A stretch of 33,561 nucleotides of DNA from SSSZ01 sp035345935. GTDB lineage: Bacteria > Pseudomonadota > Gammaproteobacteria > Burkholderiales > Rhodocyclaceae. The notes under the pieces are model-generated. The model saw only the letters and a list, made by a program, of their open reading frames with translations, was not told the origin of the DNA and ran no database searches. Position numbers and translations under genes: made by a program. The number at the start of each line of letters is the position of its first letter. Within the stretch, counting starts at the first letter, position 1. Below are positions 1 to 8,168 of this stretch, in pieces. Location of the stretch: assembly GCA_035345935.1 (NCBI GenBank), contig DAORDK010000030.1, forward strand, positions 1 to 33,561, given 5' to 3'.

Positions 1-245
1 TAGATGGTCACCGCTTGGCCGTCACGGTCGACGCTCACGGTGTCCTTGAGGAAGTCGTTGTCGGCCATGCCCGCAGGCAGCACCTCGGAAAGGGAGTCGC
101 GCAGATCTTTGGCTTCGGCGGCGGCGATGGCGGCACCGGTGGCACCTGAGGCCCAGGCCAGGGCACCGCTGGCGAGGAGGGCGAAGACGCCGAGCAGGGC
201 CGGCTGGTAGCCGATCTTTTCGCGGATGGCTTCGAGGTCCAACAT
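1..245 (-). CDS. rnfG: RnfG, electron transport complex subunit G (N-terminal part, cut by window edge)
   Basis: RnfG is the membrane-anchored periplasmic subunit that carries a covalently bound FMN in the Rnf ferredoxin:NAD oxidoreductase. About 81 codons are visible, starting MLDLEAIREKIGYQ and followed by a hydrophobic Ala/Leu-rich segment (about residues 15-45) that fits the single N-terminal membrane helix. The frame stays open to the window edge, so the flavin-attachment threonine is not visible. The ATG lies one base after the rnfD stop, with GGGAG about 10 bases upstream, so it is translated together with rnfD. The assignment rests on position after rnfD plus the N-terminal helix. Confidence 0.85.
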   Translation of the reverse strand, partial: MLDLEAIREKIGYQPALLGVFALLASGALAWASGATGAAIAAAEAKDLRDSLSEVLPAGMADNDFLKDTVSVDRDGQAVTI

Positions 246-246
246 T

Positions 247-1344
247 TCAGGCTCCCTTCGTTTGCGGCACATCCAGGGCCTTGCCCTTGCGGTCGCGACC
301 GAGGATGCGCGGTTTGGCGAAACGATCGATCACCGGTGTCAGGGCGTTCATGAGCAGGATGGCGAAGGCCATGCCCTCCGGATAGCCGCCAAAGGTACGT
401 ATGACCCAAGTGAGGAGCCCGATGCCCAGCCCGAAGACGATCTGGCCGGCGCCGGTGTTGGGCGAGGTGACGTAGTCGGTGGCGATGAAGAAGGCCCCTA
501 GCACCGCCGCCCCGGAAAGCAGGTGGGTCTCGACGGAGAGGTAGTGGGCTGGATCGACGGCGTGGCCGATGGCGGACGGGATGGCCAAGCCAGCCAGCAC
601 CGCCGCCGGAGCATGCCAGGTGATGATGCGGCAGAGCAGCAGGTAGACGCCGCCGGCCAGGACGAGAAGCGAGGCCGATTCGCCGAAACTGCCGGAGCGG
701 GCACCGATCCACGATAGTGCCGGCGCGTGCTCGCCCCCGAGGGAGTGGATGAGGTCGATGCCCCGGGACATCTCGGTCTTGGTGAAGCCCAGCAGCGATG
801 CGCTGGCGATGGCGTCCGGCTGGGGCAAGCTGCCCAGGAAGATGCGCAGGCCGTCGACGAAATCCGGCGCCGCCAGATGAGTCATCGGCAGGGGTGTCAC
901 CCACTGGGTCAGGGGCACGGGAAAGGAGACCAGCAAGGCCACCCGCGCCACCATCGCGGGGTTGAAGACGTTCTGGCCGATGCCGCCGAAGACCTGCTTG
1001 CCGATCACGATGGCGATGAAGCCACCCACTACGGCCACCCACCAGGGCGCCCAAGGCGGCAGGGTCATGGCCAGCAGCCAGCCGGTGAGGAGGGCCGAGC
1101 CGTCGTGCAGGGTGGCCTTGATGCGGCCGCTACCCATGCACTTCAGGGAGAGGGCTTCGAAACCCAGGCAGGCGAGGATGGTCAGCAGCCAGAGGAAGAA
1201 GGCGGGCCAGCCGAAGAGCCAGAAACCGTAGAGGGTGGCCGGCACCAGGGCAAGCTGCACCCGGAACATGGTGCGGGTGACGGAATTGCCCCCGTGGGCG
1301 TGGGGCGAGGCGACGGGCTGGGCAGTGAACGGGGCGGTATTCAT
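247..1344 (-). CDS. rnfD: RnfD, membrane subunit D of the Rnf complex
   Basis: RnfD is a polytopic inner-membrane subunit, related to NqrB, that carries covalent FMN. The 365-aa product has several hydrophobic helices and a family-typical loop with KQVFGGIGQNVFNPA (about residues 116-130). The length fits the family. The loop that usually carries the flavinylated threonine reads DAIASAS at residues 177-183, so serine stands where threonine is usual; ApbE-type flavin transferases can use serine in some proteins, but whether this one is modified cannot be seen. The start ATG overlaps the rnfC stop (ATGA), a sign of translational coupling. Confidence 0.95.
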   Translation of the reverse strand: MNTAPFTAQPVASPHAHGGNSVTRTMFRVQLALVPATLYGFWLFGWPAFFLWLLTILACLGFEALSLKCMGSGRIKATLHDGSALLTGWLLAMTLPPWAPWWVAVVGGFIAIVIGKQVFGGIGQNVFNPAMVARVALLVSFPVPLTQWVTPLPMTHLAAPDFVDGLRIFLGSLPQPDAIASASLLGFTKTEMSRGIDLIHSLGGEHAPALSWIGARSGSFGESASLLVLAGGVYLLLCRIITWHAPAAVLAGLAIPSAIGHAVDPAHYLSVETHLLSGAAVLGAFFIATDYVTSPNTGAGQIVFGLGIGLLTWVIRTFGGYPEGMAFAILLMNALTPVIDRFAKPRILGRDRKGKALDVPQTKGA

Positions 1345-2855
1345 GCGGAAGCTCCCTGGGTCTCGGCAGTGGCGGCAGTTGCCTTGGCAGCGGCCTCCCG
1401 TTCCGCCTTGCGCCTGGCGGCGGCCTCGGCCTTTTCGCGGGCCTCCCGCTCAAGGCGCTCCTGGCGTTGCTGGGCCAGCTTCTTGGTCGCCTCCGTGCGC
1501 AGCTTGGCGCGGTCCTGGGCGGCTAGTTCGCCCTTGGCATGGACGAAGTACTGCACCAGGGGAATGCGTGAGGGGCAGACGTAGGCACAGCAGCCGCAGG
1601 CGATGCAGTCCTTGAGGCCGAGATCGATGGCTTCGTCGAAGGCTTCGCTACGGATGCGGGCGCTCATTTCCAGAGGCAGGAGCCCCATGGGGCAGGCCTT
1701 GACGCAGCTGCCACAGCGGATACAGGGATTGGGCTCCTGTTCGGCCACCTCGCCGGCGTCCAGGGCCAGGATACCGCTGGTTCCCTTGACGACGGGGACC
1801 CGCCAGTGGGGAATCTGCATGCCCATCATGGGGCCGCCCATGACCCGGCGGGCAAGGCCAAGACCCTCGCCCTTCAGGCCGCCGGCGTAGGCGATGACCT
1901 CCTCGGCCAAGGTGCCGACGCGCACCTCGATGTTCCCCGGGGCGCTGGCGCAGGCGCCGTTGACCGTCACAAGACGGGAAATGAGGGGCTTGCCTTCACG
2001 TACCGCAACGCGCACGGCGAGGGCGGTGCCGACGTTATGGACGACGACGCCGATGTCAGCCGGGCGGCCGTCGGCGGGGACTTCGATGCCAGTGAGCACC
2101 TGGATGAGCTGCTTTTCCGACCCCATGGGGTAGCGGGCGGGCACCGGCCGCACCTGGACCTGGGGGAAATCGGCAGTGGCTGCCGCCATGGTGGCGATGG
2201 CCTCGGGCTTGTTGTCCTCGATGCCGACCAAGGCGATCTGGGCGCCGGTGGCGTGGAGCATGATGCGGATGCCGTCGACGATGCCGGCCGCGGCGTCGCG
2301 CATCAGGCGATCGTCACAGGACAGGTAGGGTTCGCACTCGCCGCCGTTGATCACCAGGGTGGTGACCTGGGCGCGGGAGGCGCCGATGAGCTTCACCGCG
2401 GAAGGGAAGGCCGCGCCTCCCAGGCCGACGACCCCCGCCGCCGCCACCCGCTTGCCGATCTCCGCCGGTTCGAGGGCGAAGGGATCGTTGCAGCCCCGCA
2501 GTTCGCACCATTCATCCGCACCGTCGGATTCCAGGATGATGGCCGGCAGGGTGAGGCCGGAGGGATGAGGGGCGGTGACTTCCGTCACGGCGACGATGGT
2601 TCCCGAGGTGGGCGCATGGATCGGTGCGGACACCATGCCCTGGGCCTCGGCGATGATTTCGCCCTTCTTCACCTTCTGGCCCACCAGGACCACCGGTCGC
2701 GCGGGGCCGCCCAGATGCTGCTGCAGGGGCAGGTACAGCTTCGTCGGCACCGGCATGATGCGCACCGGCGCATCGGCGGCGGGCCGCTTGTGGTCGTCCG
2801 GATGCACTCCCCAGCCGTCACTGAGAAAGTGCTTGAAGAGGTTCATGAATCCCAT
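1341..2855 (-). CDS. rnfC: RnfC, iron-sulfur subunit of the Rnf complex
   Basis: RnfC is the peripheral subunit thought to exchange electrons with NAD(H). The 504-aa product has the nucleotide/flavin-binding loop GLGGAAFP (residues 144-151) and two 4Fe-4S motifs of ferredoxin type: C378, C381, C384, C388 and C417, C420, C423, C427. The last 70 or so residues are rich in Ala, Glu, Lys and Arg and probably form a coiled coil, as the variable C-tail does in other RnfC proteins. An alternative start at Met4 (2846) is equally possible. It lies 12 bases after rnfB and overlaps rnfD by four bases. Confidence 0.95.
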   Translation of the reverse strand: MGFMNLFKHFLSDGWGVHPDDHKRPAADAPVRIMPVPTKLYLPLQQHLGGPARPVVLVGQKVKKGEIIAEAQGMVSAPIHAPTSGTIVAVTEVTAPHPSGLTLPAIILESDGADEWCELRGCNDPFALEPAEIGKRVAAAGVVGLGGAAFPSAVKLIGASRAQVTTLVINGGECEPYLSCDDRLMRDAAAGIVDGIRIMLHATGAQIALVGIEDNKPEAIATMAAATADFPQVQVRPVPARYPMGSEKQLIQVLTGIEVPADGRPADIGVVVHNVGTALAVRVAVREGKPLISRLVTVNGACASAPGNIEVRVGTLAEEVIAYAGGLKGEGLGLARRVMGGPMMGMQIPHWRVPVVKGTSGILALDAGEVAEQEPNPCIRCGSCVKACPMGLLPLEMSARIRSEAFDEAIDLGLKDCIACGCCAYVCPSRIPLVQYFVHAKGELAAQDRAKLRTEATKKLAQQRQERLEREAREKAEAAARRKAEREAAAKATAATAETQGASA

Positions 2856-2867
2856 GATTTTCCGTCC

Positions 2868-3398
2868 TCAGGCGGCGAGGGGTTTGGGCATCACCCAGTG
2901 CTGCAGGGTGACGGGCACCGGGCGCATGACCAGGGCCTCGGTGGGGCACTTCTCGACGCAGCTCGAACAACCGGTGCAGGCCTCGCGAAAGACGTTGTGG
3001 ATCTGCTTGGCGGCCCCGAGGATGGCGTCGGTGGGGCAGACCTTGCTGCAGCGGCAGCAGCCGATGCAGAGCTCCTCGGCGACGACGGCGATCTTCGGGC
3101 CGTCGTCGGCCATGGCCGAGAGATCGACAGTGATGCCCAGCTTGGCGGCAATGGCGGCGGCCAGGGCCTTGCCCCCCGGTGGGCAGCAGGTAGGCGCCGC
3201 GGAACCATCGGCAATTGCGGTCGCGGCGCCCGAGCAACCGGGGAAGCCGCATTGCCCGCAGTTGGAGCCGGGCATCATGGCGGTCAGTTCGTCCACTAAG
3301 GGATTACCCTCGACAGCGAGGAACTTGTTGGCGACACCGAGGACCATGCCCAAGGCGGCGCCGAGGACAGTGAGGCTGAGGATGGCGGCGATCATCAT
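2868..3398 (-). CDS. rnfB: RnfB, ferredoxin-like subunit of the Rnf complex
   Basis: RnfB is the membrane-anchored iron-sulfur subunit that takes part in electron transfer with ferredoxin/flavodoxin. The 176-aa product starts with one hydrophobic helix (about residues 2-22), then a 4Fe-4S domain with C47, C50, C55 and C71 or C72, then two ferredoxin clusters (CIGCCRCSKVCP at 111-122 and CTGCSSCVEKCP at 141-152). Two ATG codons are adjacent (3398 and 3395) behind GGGAG, and either could be used. It follows rnfA after seven bases and precedes rnfC. A longer upstream extension of the same frame runs antisense-like over rnfA and was rejected. Confidence 0.95.
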   Translation of the reverse strand: MMIAAILSLTVLGAALGMVLGVANKFLAVEGNPLVDELTAMMPGSNCGQCGFPGCSGAATAIADGSAAPTCCPPGGKALAAAIAAKLGITVDLSAMADDGPKIAVVAEELCIGCCRCSKVCPTDAILGAAKQIHNVFREACTGCSSCVEKCPTEALVMRPVPVTLQHWVMPKPLAA

Positions 3399-3405
3399 TT
3401 TCTCC

Positions 3406-3984
3406 CTACACGTTGAGGCCCGAGAAACCCATAAAGGCCAGGGCCAGGAGGCTGATGGTGACAAAAGCGATGGGAGCGCCGTCGAAGGCGGCGGGCACGC
3501 GGGACAGGGCGACCCGCTCGCGCAGGCCGGCGAAGATGAGGAGCACGAGGGTGAAGCCGAGGGCTGAACCGAAGCCGTAGAGCAGGCTCTTGAACAGGCT
3601 GAACTTCTGTTCGACGTTGAGCAGCGCCACGCCGAGCACGGCACAGTTGGTGGTGATAAGGGGCAGATAGATCCCCAGGGACTGATAGAGCCCGGGGCTG
3701 GCCTTCTTGATGAACATCTCGGTGAATTGCACCACCGCGGCGATCACCAGGATAAAGGTGAGGATGCGCAGATACCCCAGGCCCAGGGGCGCCAGCAGCC
3801 AGTTTTCCAGCATCCAGGAGGCGCCCGCCGCCAGGGTGATGACGAAGGTAGTGGCCAATCCCATGCCGAAGGCGCTGTCCACACTCTTGGACACACCCAT
3901 GGTCGGACACAGGCCCAGGAACTTGATCAGTACCACATTGTTGACCAGGGCGGTCGAGAGAAGCAGGAGGACAAATTCGCTCAT
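3406..3984 (-). CDS. rnfA: RnfA, membrane subunit A of the Rnf complex
   Basis: RnfA is a six-helix inner-membrane protein that pairs with RnfE to hold a membrane-embedded cluster. The start MSEFVLLLLSTALVNNVVLI and the following FLGLCPTMGVS motif are family hallmarks; the conserved Cys of that motif and the later NCAVLG are both present. At 192 aa the length is as usual for RnfA. It is the first gene of the minus-strand rnf operon, with a sigma-54-type promoter just upstream and a NifA-type site further up, so transcription is probably switched on with nif genes. The ribosome-binding site is weak. Confidence 0.95.
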   Translation of the reverse strand: MSEFVLLLLSTALVNNVVLIKFLGLCPTMGVSKSVDSAFGMGLATTFVITLAAGASWMLENWLLAPLGLGYLRILTFILVIAAVVQFTEMFIKKASPGLYQSLGIYLPLITTNCAVLGVALLNVEQKFSLFKSLLYGFGSALGFTLVLLIFAGLRERVALSRVPAAFDGAPIAFVTISLLALAFMGFSGLNV

Positions 3985-4017
3985 GTTCGGTCCGTAAGAC
4001 GTTTCAACACGAATAAG

Positions 4018-4033
4018 GCACATCCCGTGCCAA
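4018..4033 (-). promoter_or_regulatory. Sigma-54 (-24/-12) promoter for the rnf operon
   Basis: Read on the minus strand the site is TTGGCACGGGATGTGC. It keeps the TGGCACG element and the invariant GG-N10-GC spacing; the -12 part is GTGC rather than TTGC. It lies 34 bases before the rnfA start, and the NifA-type palindrome centred at 4124 is about 90 bases further upstream, a normal activator distance. A start of transcription near 4006 is expected. Confidence 0.8.
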
Positions 4034-4116
4034 TTCGGCGCCTCGGCCGGAAAGCGCCTTTTCGTGCGCATCTTGGCGGGGCGGCACCGTTTCGGTGCGG
4101 CCCCGCCACGACAATT

Positions 4117-4132
4117 TGTCGCATATGCGACA
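4117..4132. promoter_or_regulatory. NifA upstream activator site, perfect TGT-N10-ACA palindrome
   Basis: The sequence TGTCGCATATGCGACA is a complete 16-bp palindrome that fits the NifA consensus TGT-N10-ACA. It lies between the divergent rnf and nifLA genes and about 75-95 bases from a sigma-54 promoter on each side, so one site may serve both. Confidence 0.85.
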
Positions 4133-4198
4133 GCCAACCCTATCCACTTTAGGCGTAATCCCCCGGCCCACTGTCGAACCAGACGCATCGATGCATTG

Positions 4199-4214
4199 CG
4201 GCATGGATTCTGCT
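4199..4214 (+). promoter_or_regulatory. Candidate sigma-54 promoter for nifLA
   Basis: The site CGGCATGGATTCTGCT keeps GG-N10-GC with exact spacing and a CTGCT -12 element; the -24 part matches GGCA. It is 35 bases before the nifL start and about 75 bases downstream of the NifA palindrome. If real, nifLA would be activated by its own product. It is a weaker match than the rnf promoter opposite. Confidence 0.6.
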
Positions 4215-4249
4215 TGTCCCGATGCACCAGCGACCCAGGAGACCGTTCC

Positions 4250-5776
4250 ATGCCACAGGCCAAACCCGTATCCGCCTCTGCACCGCAAATGGCCGACCTG
4301 CCCGCTGACGCCTACGTCAAGGCCGTCGCCCAGTCCGACTTGGCCATTTCGATCACCGACGCCAAGGCCAACATCCTCTTCGCCAATGCCGCCTTTTCCC
4401 GGGTCACCGGCTACAGCCGGGAGGAGATCGTCGGCTGCAACGAATCGATGCTCTCCGCGCGCACGACGCCTTCGGATCTCTACCGGTCGATGTGGAACGC
4501 CCTGGCTGAACAGAAACCCTGGTCCGGACGGCTCCTCAACCGTCGCAAGGGGGGCGAGATTTACCTGGCGGAACTGACCATCACCCCCTTGGTCGATGGA
4601 CACGGGAAGACGACCCACTTCCTCGGCATGCACCGGGACGTGACCGAACTCAATCGCCTCGAACGCCTGGTCAGCAATCAGAAGAAGCTGATCGAGACGG
4701 TGGTGGACTCGGCTCCCATCGCCTTCGCCCTCCTCGACCCGGGCGGTCGCGTGATTCTTGACAACCAGGAATACAAGAAGCTGGTCACCGACCTGCGGGT
4801 CAAGGAACCCGCCCACGTCCTCCTCGATAGCCTCTGCCCTCTGTGGCGACAGCAATTGGACAAGGGCGCCGAGAGCTGTTCCTTCCACAACCGGGAGGCC
4901 CGCATCGACTGCCCCGGGGGCCGCGCCCGCTGGCTGGCGGTGACGGCGTCGCCGCTCGAAATCCAGAGCGACGTTGCCGACAGCTATTTCGCTGCCGGCG
5001 GCCCGGCGGGATTGCTCTTGGTGATTTCAGATGTCACCAGTCTGCGGGCAGAGCAGGAAAAAGCGCGCACCGCAGCCCTGCAGGCGGTCCTCGCCGAAGA
5101 GGAGCGCCGGGCGTCGATCCGCGAAGGGCTCTCGGCAGCCCTCTTCCGCCTCGAGGAACCCATGAACGTCATGGCCTCCGCGGTGGCCGTCCTCCAGCGC
5201 CGCGACCCGGCGTCGGCGCGAGTGCTTCAGGATGCCCTCGGCGCCAGCCGGGAGCATATGGAATCGCTGCGTCAGGTCATCCCGCACAGCCCGCCGGAAA
5301 TGCAGGTCGGGGTCAATCTCAACGAAGTGCTGCGCGACGTGCTCGACATCAGCACGCCCCGCTTTCTCAACGCCGGCGTGGTGGTCGATTGGCACCCCGC
5401 CGCGGTCCTACCCAACGTCATCGGCCGCCCCTTGCAGCTGCGCATGCTGTTCAAGGTTCTGATCGAAAACGCCATCGAGGCGATGAATGTGAAAGGCTGG
5501 AATTGCCGCGAGCTGAGCGTCTCCAGCCAAGTCACCGGCGACTGCGTGCGGGTGGTGGTTTCCGACACCGGGCCGGGGATCCCGCCCGAGTGGCGCCTCC
5601 GGGCCTTCGAACCCTTCTTCACCGCCAAGAGCGGCAGCGGCCGCCATATCGGCACCGGCTTGTCCCGCGCACAGCAGGTGGTGGCGGACCACGGCGGCAT
5701 CATCGACCTGGAAGACAGTCCCAGCGGCGGCTGTGCGGCGGTCGTCGAGTTCCGCGTCGACGGCGACCCGATCTAA
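4250..5776 (+). CDS. nifL: NifL, redox- and nitrogen-responsive inhibitor of NifA
   Basis: NifL is a cytoplasmic flavoprotein that binds and inhibits NifA under oxygen or fixed nitrogen. The 508-aa product has a first PAS domain (about residues 20-135, the FAD-binding one in studied NifL proteins), a second PAS domain (about 145-265), a helical linker and a GHKL ATPase-like domain with N407 in the N box, DTGPGIP at 439-445 and a glycine-rich G2 region near 463-470. The segment at the H-box position (ALFRLEEPMNVM, about 297-308) has no histidine, so phosphotransfer is unlikely. The ATG follows CAGGAG at good spacing; nifA follows after 17 bases. Confidence 0.92.
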   Translation: MPQAKPVSASAPQMADLPADAYVKAVAQSDLAISITDAKANILFANAAFSRVTGYSREEIVGCNESMLSARTTPSDLYRSMWNALAEQKPWSGRLLNRRKGGEIYLAELTITPLVDGHGKTTHFLGMHRDVTELNRLERLVSNQKKLIETVVDSAPIAFALLDPGGRVILDNQEYKKLVTDLRVKEPAHVLLDSLCPLWRQQLDKGAESCSFHNREARIDCPGGRARWLAVTASPLEIQSDVADSYFAAGGPAGLLLVISDVTSLRAEQEKARTAALQAVLAEEERRASIREGLSAALFRLEEPMNVMASAVAVLQRRDPASARVLQDALGASREHMESLRQVIPHSPPEMQVGVNLNEVLRDVLDISTPRFLNAGVVVDWHPAAVLPNVIGRPLQLRMLFKVLIENAIEAMNVKGWNCRELSVSSQVTGDCVRVVVSDTGPGIPPEWRLRAFEPFFTAKSGSGRHIGTGLSRAQQVVADHGGIIDLEDSPSGGCAAVVEFRVDGDPI

Positions 5777-5793
5777 TCCATCCCCAGACCAGC

Positions 5794-7404
5794 ATGGACG
5801 ACACCCTCCACTTCCACGCCTCCGCAGCGGACTGCCCTCCCACGGGAGGTTACTGCCGAACCCACGAGCTCAACCTCCAGCTCCTGGCGGCGCTCTACGC
5901 GGTAAGCCGAGCGCTGTCCCGCAGTCTGGACTTCAACGAGACCTTGCGGGAAGTCCTCCGGGTCCTCCACGACGAAGCCGGTCTGACTCGCGGCCTGATC
6001 GGCGTGGTCGACCCGGAAAGCGGGAAACTGAATATCCGCACGATCTACAGCCCCGACCAGCCGATCGTCGACGACAGCCAGTACGGACCGGGCGAGGGCA
6101 TCATCGGCCTGATCCTGGAAAAGCCGCGGACCATCAAGCTGGTGCGGGTGGCCGACGAACCCCGTTTCCTCAATCGCCAACCGGTCTATAGCGCGGAACT
6201 GCCCTTCATCGCTGCACCGATCAAGGTCGGTGGCAGCCTGCAAGGCGTCCTCGCCGTCCAGCCCGAAGCCGAAGAGGACGGCCTGATCGAAGAGCGGGCG
6301 CAATTCGTCGAAATGGTCGCCAACCTGATCGGCCAGAATCTGCGAATATCCCTGGAAGTCGAGCAGGAGAAATCCAGCCTGGTCGAGGAACGCGACCTGC
6401 TTCGCCGGGCGGTGCGCCACCAGTTCGGCTTTGACAGCATGGTGGGACGCTCCGCCGTCATGCGCCGCGTGTTCGAACAAGCCCGCCTGGTGGCCAAATG
6501 GAACACCACCGTCCTCATCCGTGGCGAGACCGGCACCGGCAAGGAATTGATCGCCAACGCCATCCACTACAACTCGCCCCGGGCCCGCAATGCGCTGGTC
6601 AAGCTCAACTGTGCGGCACTGCCGGAAAACCTCCTCGAATCAGAGCTCTTCGGCCACGAGCGGGGAGCCTTCACCGGCGCCGTCGAGGCCCGCAAGGGCC
6701 GCTTCGAGCAAGCCCACGGCGGCACCCTTTTTCTCGACGAAATCGGCGAGGTTTCCTCCGCCTTTCAGGCCAAGCTCCTGCGGGTGCTCCAGGAGGGCGA
6801 ATTCGAGCGGGTCGGGGGCAGCCGCACGGTCAAGGTGGACGTGCGCATCATCGCCGCCACCCACCGCGACCTGGAGACCGCCGTGGACATGGGGGACTTC
6901 CGCGAAGATCTCTTCTACCGCCTCAACGTCATGCCTCTTTTCCTGCCTCCGCTGCGCGAACGCATCGAGGACATTCCCGATATCGCTCGGCATCTGCTGA
7001 GCAAGATCGGCAACGACCAGAAGCGCAAGCTGGCCCTCAGCGACCTGGCCCAGCGCCGCCTGGCGGCCCACGACTGGCCCGGCAACGTACGCGAGCTGGA
7101 AAACTGCCTGGAGCGGGCCGCCGTGCTTTCCGAAGATGGCCGCATCGATGTCGATCTGATCCGTTTCGCCACCCCCCGCGAGCGGTCGGCCCCCCGACCG
7201 ACCCGGGGGCCCGCTCCCGCGGTGACCGAAGCGCCGTACGCCGCCGACCCCGGCGACCCCGACCTCTCGGAGCGGGACCGCGTCATTGCCGCCCTGGAGC
7301 AGGCCGGCTGGGTGCAGGCCAAAGCCGCCCGAATTCTGGGGATGACGCCGCGCCAGATCGCCTACCGCATCCAGACCCTGAACATCGAAGTGAAGCAGTT
7401 TTGA
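5794..7404 (+). CDS. nifA: NifA, sigma-54-dependent activator of nitrogen fixation genes
   Basis: NifA binds TGT-N10-ACA sites and drives open-complex formation by sigma-54 RNA polymerase. The 536-aa product has a GAF domain (about 30-190), an AAA+ domain (about 215-445) with Walker A GETGTGKE (244-251), the sigma-54 contact loop GAFTGA (291-296) and Walker B TLFLDE (311-316), and a C-terminal helix-turn-helix (about 508-530). The linker between AAA+ and HTH (about 460-490) is Pro/Ala-rich and has no Cys-X4-Cys, the mark of directly oxygen-sensitive NifA; this fits control by NifL. Its ribosome-binding site is poor, so coupling to nifL is likely. No other protein fits this position. Confidence 0.96.
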   Translation: MDDTLHFHASAADCPPTGGYCRTHELNLQLLAALYAVSRALSRSLDFNETLREVLRVLHDEAGLTRGLIGVVDPESGKLNIRTIYSPDQPIVDDSQYGPGEGIIGLILEKPRTIKLVRVADEPRFLNRQPVYSAELPFIAAPIKVGGSLQGVLAVQPEAEEDGLIEERAQFVEMVANLIGQNLRISLEVEQEKSSLVEERDLLRRAVRHQFGFDSMVGRSAVMRRVFEQARLVAKWNTTVLIRGETGTGKELIANAIHYNSPRARNALVKLNCAALPENLLESELFGHERGAFTGAVEARKGRFEQAHGGTLFLDEIGEVSSAFQAKLLRVLQEGEFERVGGSRTVKVDVRIIAATHRDLETAVDMGDFREDLFYRLNVMPLFLPPLRERIEDIPDIARHLLSKIGNDQKRKLALSDLAQRRLAAHDWPGNVRELENCLERAAVLSEDGRIDVDLIRFATPRERSAPRPTRGPAPAVTEAPYAADPGDPDLSERDRVIAALEQAGWVQAKAARILGMTPRQIAYRIQTLNIEVKQF

Positions 7405-7409
7405 CCAAT

Positions 7410-7425
7410 TGTCGGATATGCGACA
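7410..7425. promoter_or_regulatory. NifA upstream activator site, TGT-N10-ACA
   Basis: The sequence TGTCGGATATGCGACA differs by one base from the perfect palindrome between rnfA and nifL. It starts six bases after the nifA stop and is centred about 50 bases before the -24 element of the next promoter, so it should serve the operon starting at 7516. Confidence 0.85.
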
Positions 7426-7467
7426 CAGCACAGACACTCCAACGCCTTGAATCGACAGGGTATCCGG

Positions 7468-7484
7468 CTGGCACCCAAATTGCG
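7468..7484 (+). promoter_or_regulatory. Sigma-54 (-24/-12) promoter for the ferredoxin-nifZ-flavodoxin operon
   Basis: CTGGCACCCAAATTGCG matches the consensus closely, with TGGCAC and TTGC at exact GG-N10-GC spacing. Transcription should begin near 7495, about 20 bases before the ferredoxin start. Confidence 0.9.
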
Positions 7485-7515
7485 CTGTCGTCGATACCCC
7501 TCAAGGAGAATCGCC

Positions 7516-7845
7516 ATGCCAAAACCGAAAAAACATGTTCTCGTCTGCGTCCAGGGCCGCCCCCAGGGACATCCTCGCGGCTCGTGCCAGGACAAGGGCT
7601 GCGGCCAAGTCTGGCAGGCCTTTTCCGACGAATTCACCACCCGCAATCTGTGGGCCTCGGGTTTCCAGCTCACCAATACCGGCTGCCTGGGGCCGTGCGA
7701 CATCGGTCCCAGCGTGATCGTCTATCCCGAAGGCGTGATGTACGTGGGCATCAAGCCCACGGACGTCGCCACCCTTATCGATGAGCACCTTCTCCTGGAC
7801 CGGCCGGTGGAGCGCCTGAAGGCCCCCGGCGACATCTGGAGCTGA
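7516..7845 (+). CDS. Thioredoxin-like 2Fe-2S ferredoxin, nif-associated
   Basis: This 109-aa protein belongs to the thioredoxin-fold 2Fe-2S ferredoxins (Shethna-type). Cysteines C11, C24, C29, C57 and C61 are visible; the spacing of C11, C24 and the later TGCLGPCDIGP motif fits cluster binding. As first gene behind a sigma-54 promoter and NifA site, it likely works as an electron carrier or protective protein during nitrogen fixation. The ATG is preceded by AAGGAG at eight bases. A longer in-frame start upstream would run through the promoter and was rejected. The family is clear; the exact role is inferred. Confidence 0.88.
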   Translation: MPKPKKHVLVCVQGRPQGHPRGSCQDKGCGQVWQAFSDEFTTRNLWASGFQLTNTGCLGPCDIGPSVIVYPEGVMYVGIKPTDVATLIDEHLLLDRPVERLKAPGDIWS

Positions 7846-7892
7846 CATGAGATCCAGCGCGCCCCGATCCCCCTTCCGCCAGGAGGCCTGAC

Positions 7893-8159
7893 ATGGTCAC
7901 AGTCCAATACGAAATCGGAGACCCGGTTTTTGCCGCCGAGGACATCCTCAACGACGGCGGCATGCCCGGCGTCGATGAACAAGAAGGCCTCATCGCTCCC
8001 GCCGGCTCCCGCGGTGTCGTGGTGCATTTCGGCCACTCGGAAATCGATCCCAGCAAAGAAATCTACCTGGTGCGCTTCGAGACCGGTCCCGAGGGCAGCC
8101 TCGGACTCCCGGTAGGCGTCCTGCCCGACGAGCTGACCCAGGAAGAGCCATTGCCCTAG
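7893..8159 (+). CDS. nifZ: NifZ-family protein
   Basis: NifZ helps mature the P-clusters of the MoFe protein. The 88-aa product shows the family pattern in order: EIGDPVF near the start, ILNDGGMPG (about 18-26), a glycine turn before GVVVHFG, and IYLVRFE (about 56-62), corresponding to the NDG..PG and IY.V.F motifs of NifZ. It is shorter than many NifZ proteins but covers the core domain. A strong AGGAGG site precedes the ATG. Placement between a nif ferredoxin and a flavodoxin supports the call; some genomes carry such short NifZ-like copies besides the full nifZ. Confidence 0.75.
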   Translation: MVTVQYEIGDPVFAAEDILNDGGMPGVDEQEGLIAPAGSRGVVVHFGHSEIDPSKEIYLVRFETGPEGSLGLPVGVLPDELTQEEPLP

Positions 8160-8168
8160 CCCATCGCC

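Noticed and set aside
1806..3299. Long plus-strand open frame (nearly 500 codons) across rnfC and rnfB
   Set aside because: It lies antisense to well-supported rnf genes, is rich in Gly/Asp/His/Arg from high-GC shadow coding and has no family motif.
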